A stretch of DNA of 64,000 nt from Triticum aestivum (Eukaryota > Streptophyta > Magnoliopsida > Poales > Poaceae). Under the pieces are notes generated by a model. That model did no database searches, had not been told where the DNA came from, and saw nothing but the letters and a program-made list of their open reading frames with translations. Positions 61,068 to 64,000 of this stretch are shown one piece after another. A program made the translations under genes and the position numbers. Position 1 is the first letter of the stretch; each line of letters opens with the position of its first letter. Location: contig NC_057804.1 in the NCBI RefSeq assembly GCF_018294505.1, positions 249,544,156 through 249,608,155 on the forward strand, in the 5' to 3' direction.

Positions 61068-62350
61068 GCGGCCGGACACAGCTAAGCGCGCCCGGAGTAA
61101 CTTACAACAAGACCACCTGGCACGTTCCGAGCACGCGTAGCAGTGCGGCCCAACCCCAGCTCCTGCGAAACATTAAAGAAGATCCTTCGCGTACACCATT
61201 ACGCTCTGAAGATACCATGAGCATGGGGAGAGGGGCACGACCACGATAAACCCAGACTGCGGCTCAACCGCACCAGGAGCTCTCCAGTGTGTCGTTCTTT
61301 TTTTCTTTTTACCTTTTATTTTTGCACACAGGACTCCGTTCGTCAGAGGCCCTGTCCGGCAGCAGATCTGCCGAACTCACGATGCAACAGCCAGGGAAGG
61401 ATAAAGGCTACAACGAACATACAGGTGGTCTCCGTTACGAGCATTTTTATACACCAATCTGCAGCCTACCCCGGGAGGGGGACATGTTTAACAGTCCCAT
61501 ACCTTGCTTGTTGCACTATTTGTATCGTTCTGCATTTGTAGCAGCACTCATTTCATAAAACAATGCAGCACCTTTTTGCTTATAATTGCATTTCCTTTTC
61601 ATACATATGTTCATTCACGGCATATTGCATCCGTCCACTTTGGTACGGCTAATACACACCAGGGGCTTATGTTCCCCACGTCATGGTGTGATGAGTCCGA
61701 ACACTTTCACAAGTGCGGCACCCCGAACTTATAGCACTATATGCATCGGCTCCGAATCATGTCTTGGGTCAATAGTTGGGTTTGCCCGGCTCCCATGTTT
61801 TGGTACCTTACGTTCTGTTATATCGGCTAAGGTAGCACTGGGAGAACCACTGCGATTGCGCCCCAGTTGAGCTGGGTTAATGCCTCAGTGGAGAAAGCTA
61901 AAACTGACCGTCATGATGAGGCGAGAGCCGGTCGCTGTTCGAGAGGTTTTTTGTGAGTCCTTAAAGACTTATGACGCTTAGAGCAAGGAGCCGGATACTG
62001 TCCGGCCAAGGCGTGGATAGCGCCCCAAATTCGGCCTTCCGAAGACTAGGGGCTTTGCCGAAATTTAAAATTATAGAATTCTATGGCTAAGTGAGAGTGT
62101 TCAAGCATTATAAGTCCGGTTGCCTTGTTCGCCGTGTCGAGCGCCTCTCTAGATGGACCCAAAAATGGGAACAAGAGCGCTCGAGTTTATCCCGAACACC
62201 CCAGCACTCATGGCATGGGGGCTGAAGCCGATGACTTGCCATCTCTCAGATTTGATAAACAGCCGCACAGAAGGTAATATTTTAAATTAACAAGCGTTGC
62301 TTAGCGCATATGAACCAAGTTTTCAGCGCACAGGATAACAAAATGCGAGT
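61068..62350 (+). other. noncoding spacer of element D where pol is missing
   Basis: No RT, RNase H or integrase motif in any frame. There is a T-rich run at 61288-61325 and short CCGAAC/CCGGC-containing text. The last part is the 3' flank of the opposite-strand gene. Confidence 0.65.
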
Positions 62351-63090
62351 CTACTCAAATATTACATCTTTGGAGCACTCACCCGCAATAGTGTGGGCAC
62401 CCTTCAGCACACTCTTATAATACATCTCAGGCGTGCGATGCTCCTTGCCCTCTGGTGGGGGGTCTGTCACAAACTTCTGGGCATCCATCTTGCCCCAGTG
62501 CACCTTTGCGCGGGCAAGGGCCCGACGGGCACCCTCAATACAGGCGGAGTGCTTGATAACTTCAACCCACGGGCACGCATCCACCAGCCGCCGCACCAGG
62601 CCGAAGTAGCTCCCAGGCATAGCCTCCTTAGGCCACAGCCGAACTATGAGGCCCTTCATGGCCTGTTCGGCCGCCTTGTGGAGCTCGACCAGCTGCTTCA
62701 GCTGGTCGCTAAGGGGCACCGGATGTCTGGCCTCAGCATACTGAGACCAGAAGACCTTCTTCGTCGAGCTCCCCTCCTAGGCCCGGTGGAATGCGGCAGC
62801 ATTGGACACGCTGCGAGGAAGATCTGCGAACGCTCCTGGAGAGCTCCGAATTCGGGTAAGCAACAGGTAATTAACACTCACATGCTTGCTTTGCATGAAA
62901 AATGCCTTACCCGCTGCTATTTTCTTCACCGCCTCAATCTCCTGGAGGGCCTTGTAGGCTTCGGCCTCAGCGGCTTTGGCACTCTCAAGAGCCGTTGCAA
63001 GCTCAGACTCTCGAGTCTTCGAGTCACGCTCCAAGCTCTCATGTTTTTTCACGAGATCCTGGAGCTCTTACTGTACCTCCGCCACCCGCG
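62351..63090 (-). pseudogene. antisense gene of element D, C-terminal part
   Basis: On the - strand, text rich in Glu/Ala/Lys (coiled coil: ERDSKTRESELATALESAK) leads into a helical domain with LLTRIRSSPGAFADLPRS, then SDQLKQLVELHKAAEQAMKG and SYFGLVRRLVDACPWVEV, ending DVIFE at 62351. The frame is continuous but has TAA at 63068-63070 and TAG at 62777-62779. The S LTR at 63091 separates it from its N-terminal part. The arrangement (coiled coil then helical C-terminus, antisense, between gag-pol and the 3' LTR) is the same as in copy A, but the terminal domain differs. Confidence 0.75.
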
Positions 63091-64000
63091 TGTCAGGACC
63101 CCGACTCGATGTCACATCGATCTAGCCGGTAACACCTCATATCACTTTGCGGCCTCACGCACGGTATCCCCACGGGTGTCGCCTTACCTTTGCCCGGGAC
63201 CGTTTGCGCCTTTTGGCTCACGTATATGATAGTGTCGCTAGCATCCATATGATAAGGAGCCCGGGCTGACATGACTAGTCGTAAACCCAAAGTGGCACAG
63301 ACTTACAGGGACAGGCATCCATGACCCAGCTTCGAACGTGTCGGTCATCAGCAAGTGGGTCCGGGCTGTAGCACTGGGCTAGCAGGACTCCGGTAAACCG
63401 GGCTGTAGCGGGCTAACAGGACTCCGGTACTCAAAGCGTGACGTTTCCCCGAAGGGACAGACACAGGAACGAAGAAGGACACATGCCGGCCAGCCTAAGT
63501 GTTCCGGAGCAGTAGCAAGCTACCATGGCTCAGTGGAAACACTAGGAGACATTTCCCGGTAAGAGAGGCTACTAAAGATAAACAACTAGATGGTCAGATC
63601 CCACACATACCAAGCATTTCAATAACATACACACAATATGCTCGATATGTGCAATACAACATGGCATCACAAAATGACTCTACTACTCAAGTAGTTTATT
63701 CAATAGGCTCCGAGGAGCGAGATATTACAAACATGGGTCTCGTGACCCAACACTCAGAGCATACAAGTCAAAGCACAAGCGGAAGCTATCATGTCTGAGT
63801 ACAGACATCTATAAATGAAAAGGCTGAGAAGCCTGACTATCTACCAGATCCTGCCGAGGGCACAAGATCGTAGCTGAGGTATCAAGCTAAACGTCGAAGT
63901 CCACGTGAAACTACTAGCGAGACCGAAGTCTCTCTGCAAAAACATAAAATAGGCAAACGTGAGTACAAATGTACCCAGCAAGACTTACATCAGAACTATC
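63091..64000 (-). mobile_element. S-family long LTR, first 910 bp (continues past the window)
   Basis: TGTCAGGACCCCGACTCGATG onward matches the starts of the copies at 23566 and 49630 almost base for base. CCGCG (63086-63090) would be the left target copy. Whether it is solo or part of a full element cannot be told. Confidence 0.92.

Larger units (their letters stand above)
57358..63090 (+). mobile_element. element D: Tat-like retrotransposon with gag-protease and antisense gene but no pol (3' end outside window)
   Basis: A 472-bp LTR, primer site, gag, protease, about 1.3 kb of noncoding DNA and then a gene fragment on the opposite strand. There is no trace of RT, RNase H or integrase between protease and the antisense gene, so pol was lost cleanly. 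It is inserted in gag of copy B (CCAGG at 57353-57357 would be the left target copy). An S LTR interrupts it at 63091, and the remaining antisense exons and the 3' LTR must lie right of the window. The gag is a different Tat family from copies A and B. Confidence 0.85.

Noticed and set aside
1..64000. Host genes, rRNA genes, working tRNA genes, CRISPR arrays
   Set aside because: No supporting sequence anywhere; every sizeable conserved frame belongs to a retrotransposon, and the repeats lack CRISPR spacing.

Overview
The window looks like intergenic DNA from a large grass genome, most likely a Triticeae species (wheat, Aegilops or barley relatives). I infer this from GC-rich Tat-type Ty3/gypsy pol genes, an Athila-type gag with the tRNA-Asp-type primer site TGGCGCCGTTGCCGGGGA, very long noncoding LTRs, and dense nesting of elements. 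I see no host gene, rRNA gene, intact tRNA gene or CRISPR array. Essentially all 64 kb can be assigned to nested LTR retrotransposons or their remnants. Family names are mostly withheld because they need a repeat-library search.

Left block (1-20912). Copy A (1-10607, + strand) is a Tat-lineage element with gag end, protease, RT, RNase H, a second archaeal-type RNase H and integrase. An antisense gene then fills the space before the 3' LTR. Copy A sits inside a long LTR of a family I call S (remnant 10608-13350). That LTR sits inside a pol-less Athila-lineage element on the - strand (13351-20912).

Middle block (20913-42325). A fragment of an unidentified repeat (20913-21438 and 42283-42325) was split by element C (21439-42282), which has two 646-bp LTRs and a noncoding, repeat-rich interior. 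C was itself split by a solo S LTR (23566-27761, TSD AAGAT) and by a complete LARD-type element on the - strand (29318-40202, LTRs about 3.76 kb, noncoding interior 3.4 kb, TSD TTATG).

Right block (42326-64000). Copy B is a second Tat-lineage gag-pol on the - strand. It is cut into pieces by a solo LARD-type LTR (44581-48780), a solo S LTR (49630-53812, TSD TCCAA) and element D (57358 onward, + strand). D keeps an LTR, gag and protease plus the tail of an antisense gene but has no pol. It is interrupted by a fourth S LTR at 63091 that runs off the window.

All coding regions are decayed. Hand-traced frames contain 17 TAG, 3 TAA and 2 TGA premature stops, a bias that fits deamination of methylated CHG sites. 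The most interesting features are: the antisense gene of copy A, which has its own TATA box and two phase-consistent introns; an amber codon shared by copies A and B at the protease/RT boundary; and two independent elements that kept gag-protease but lost pol.
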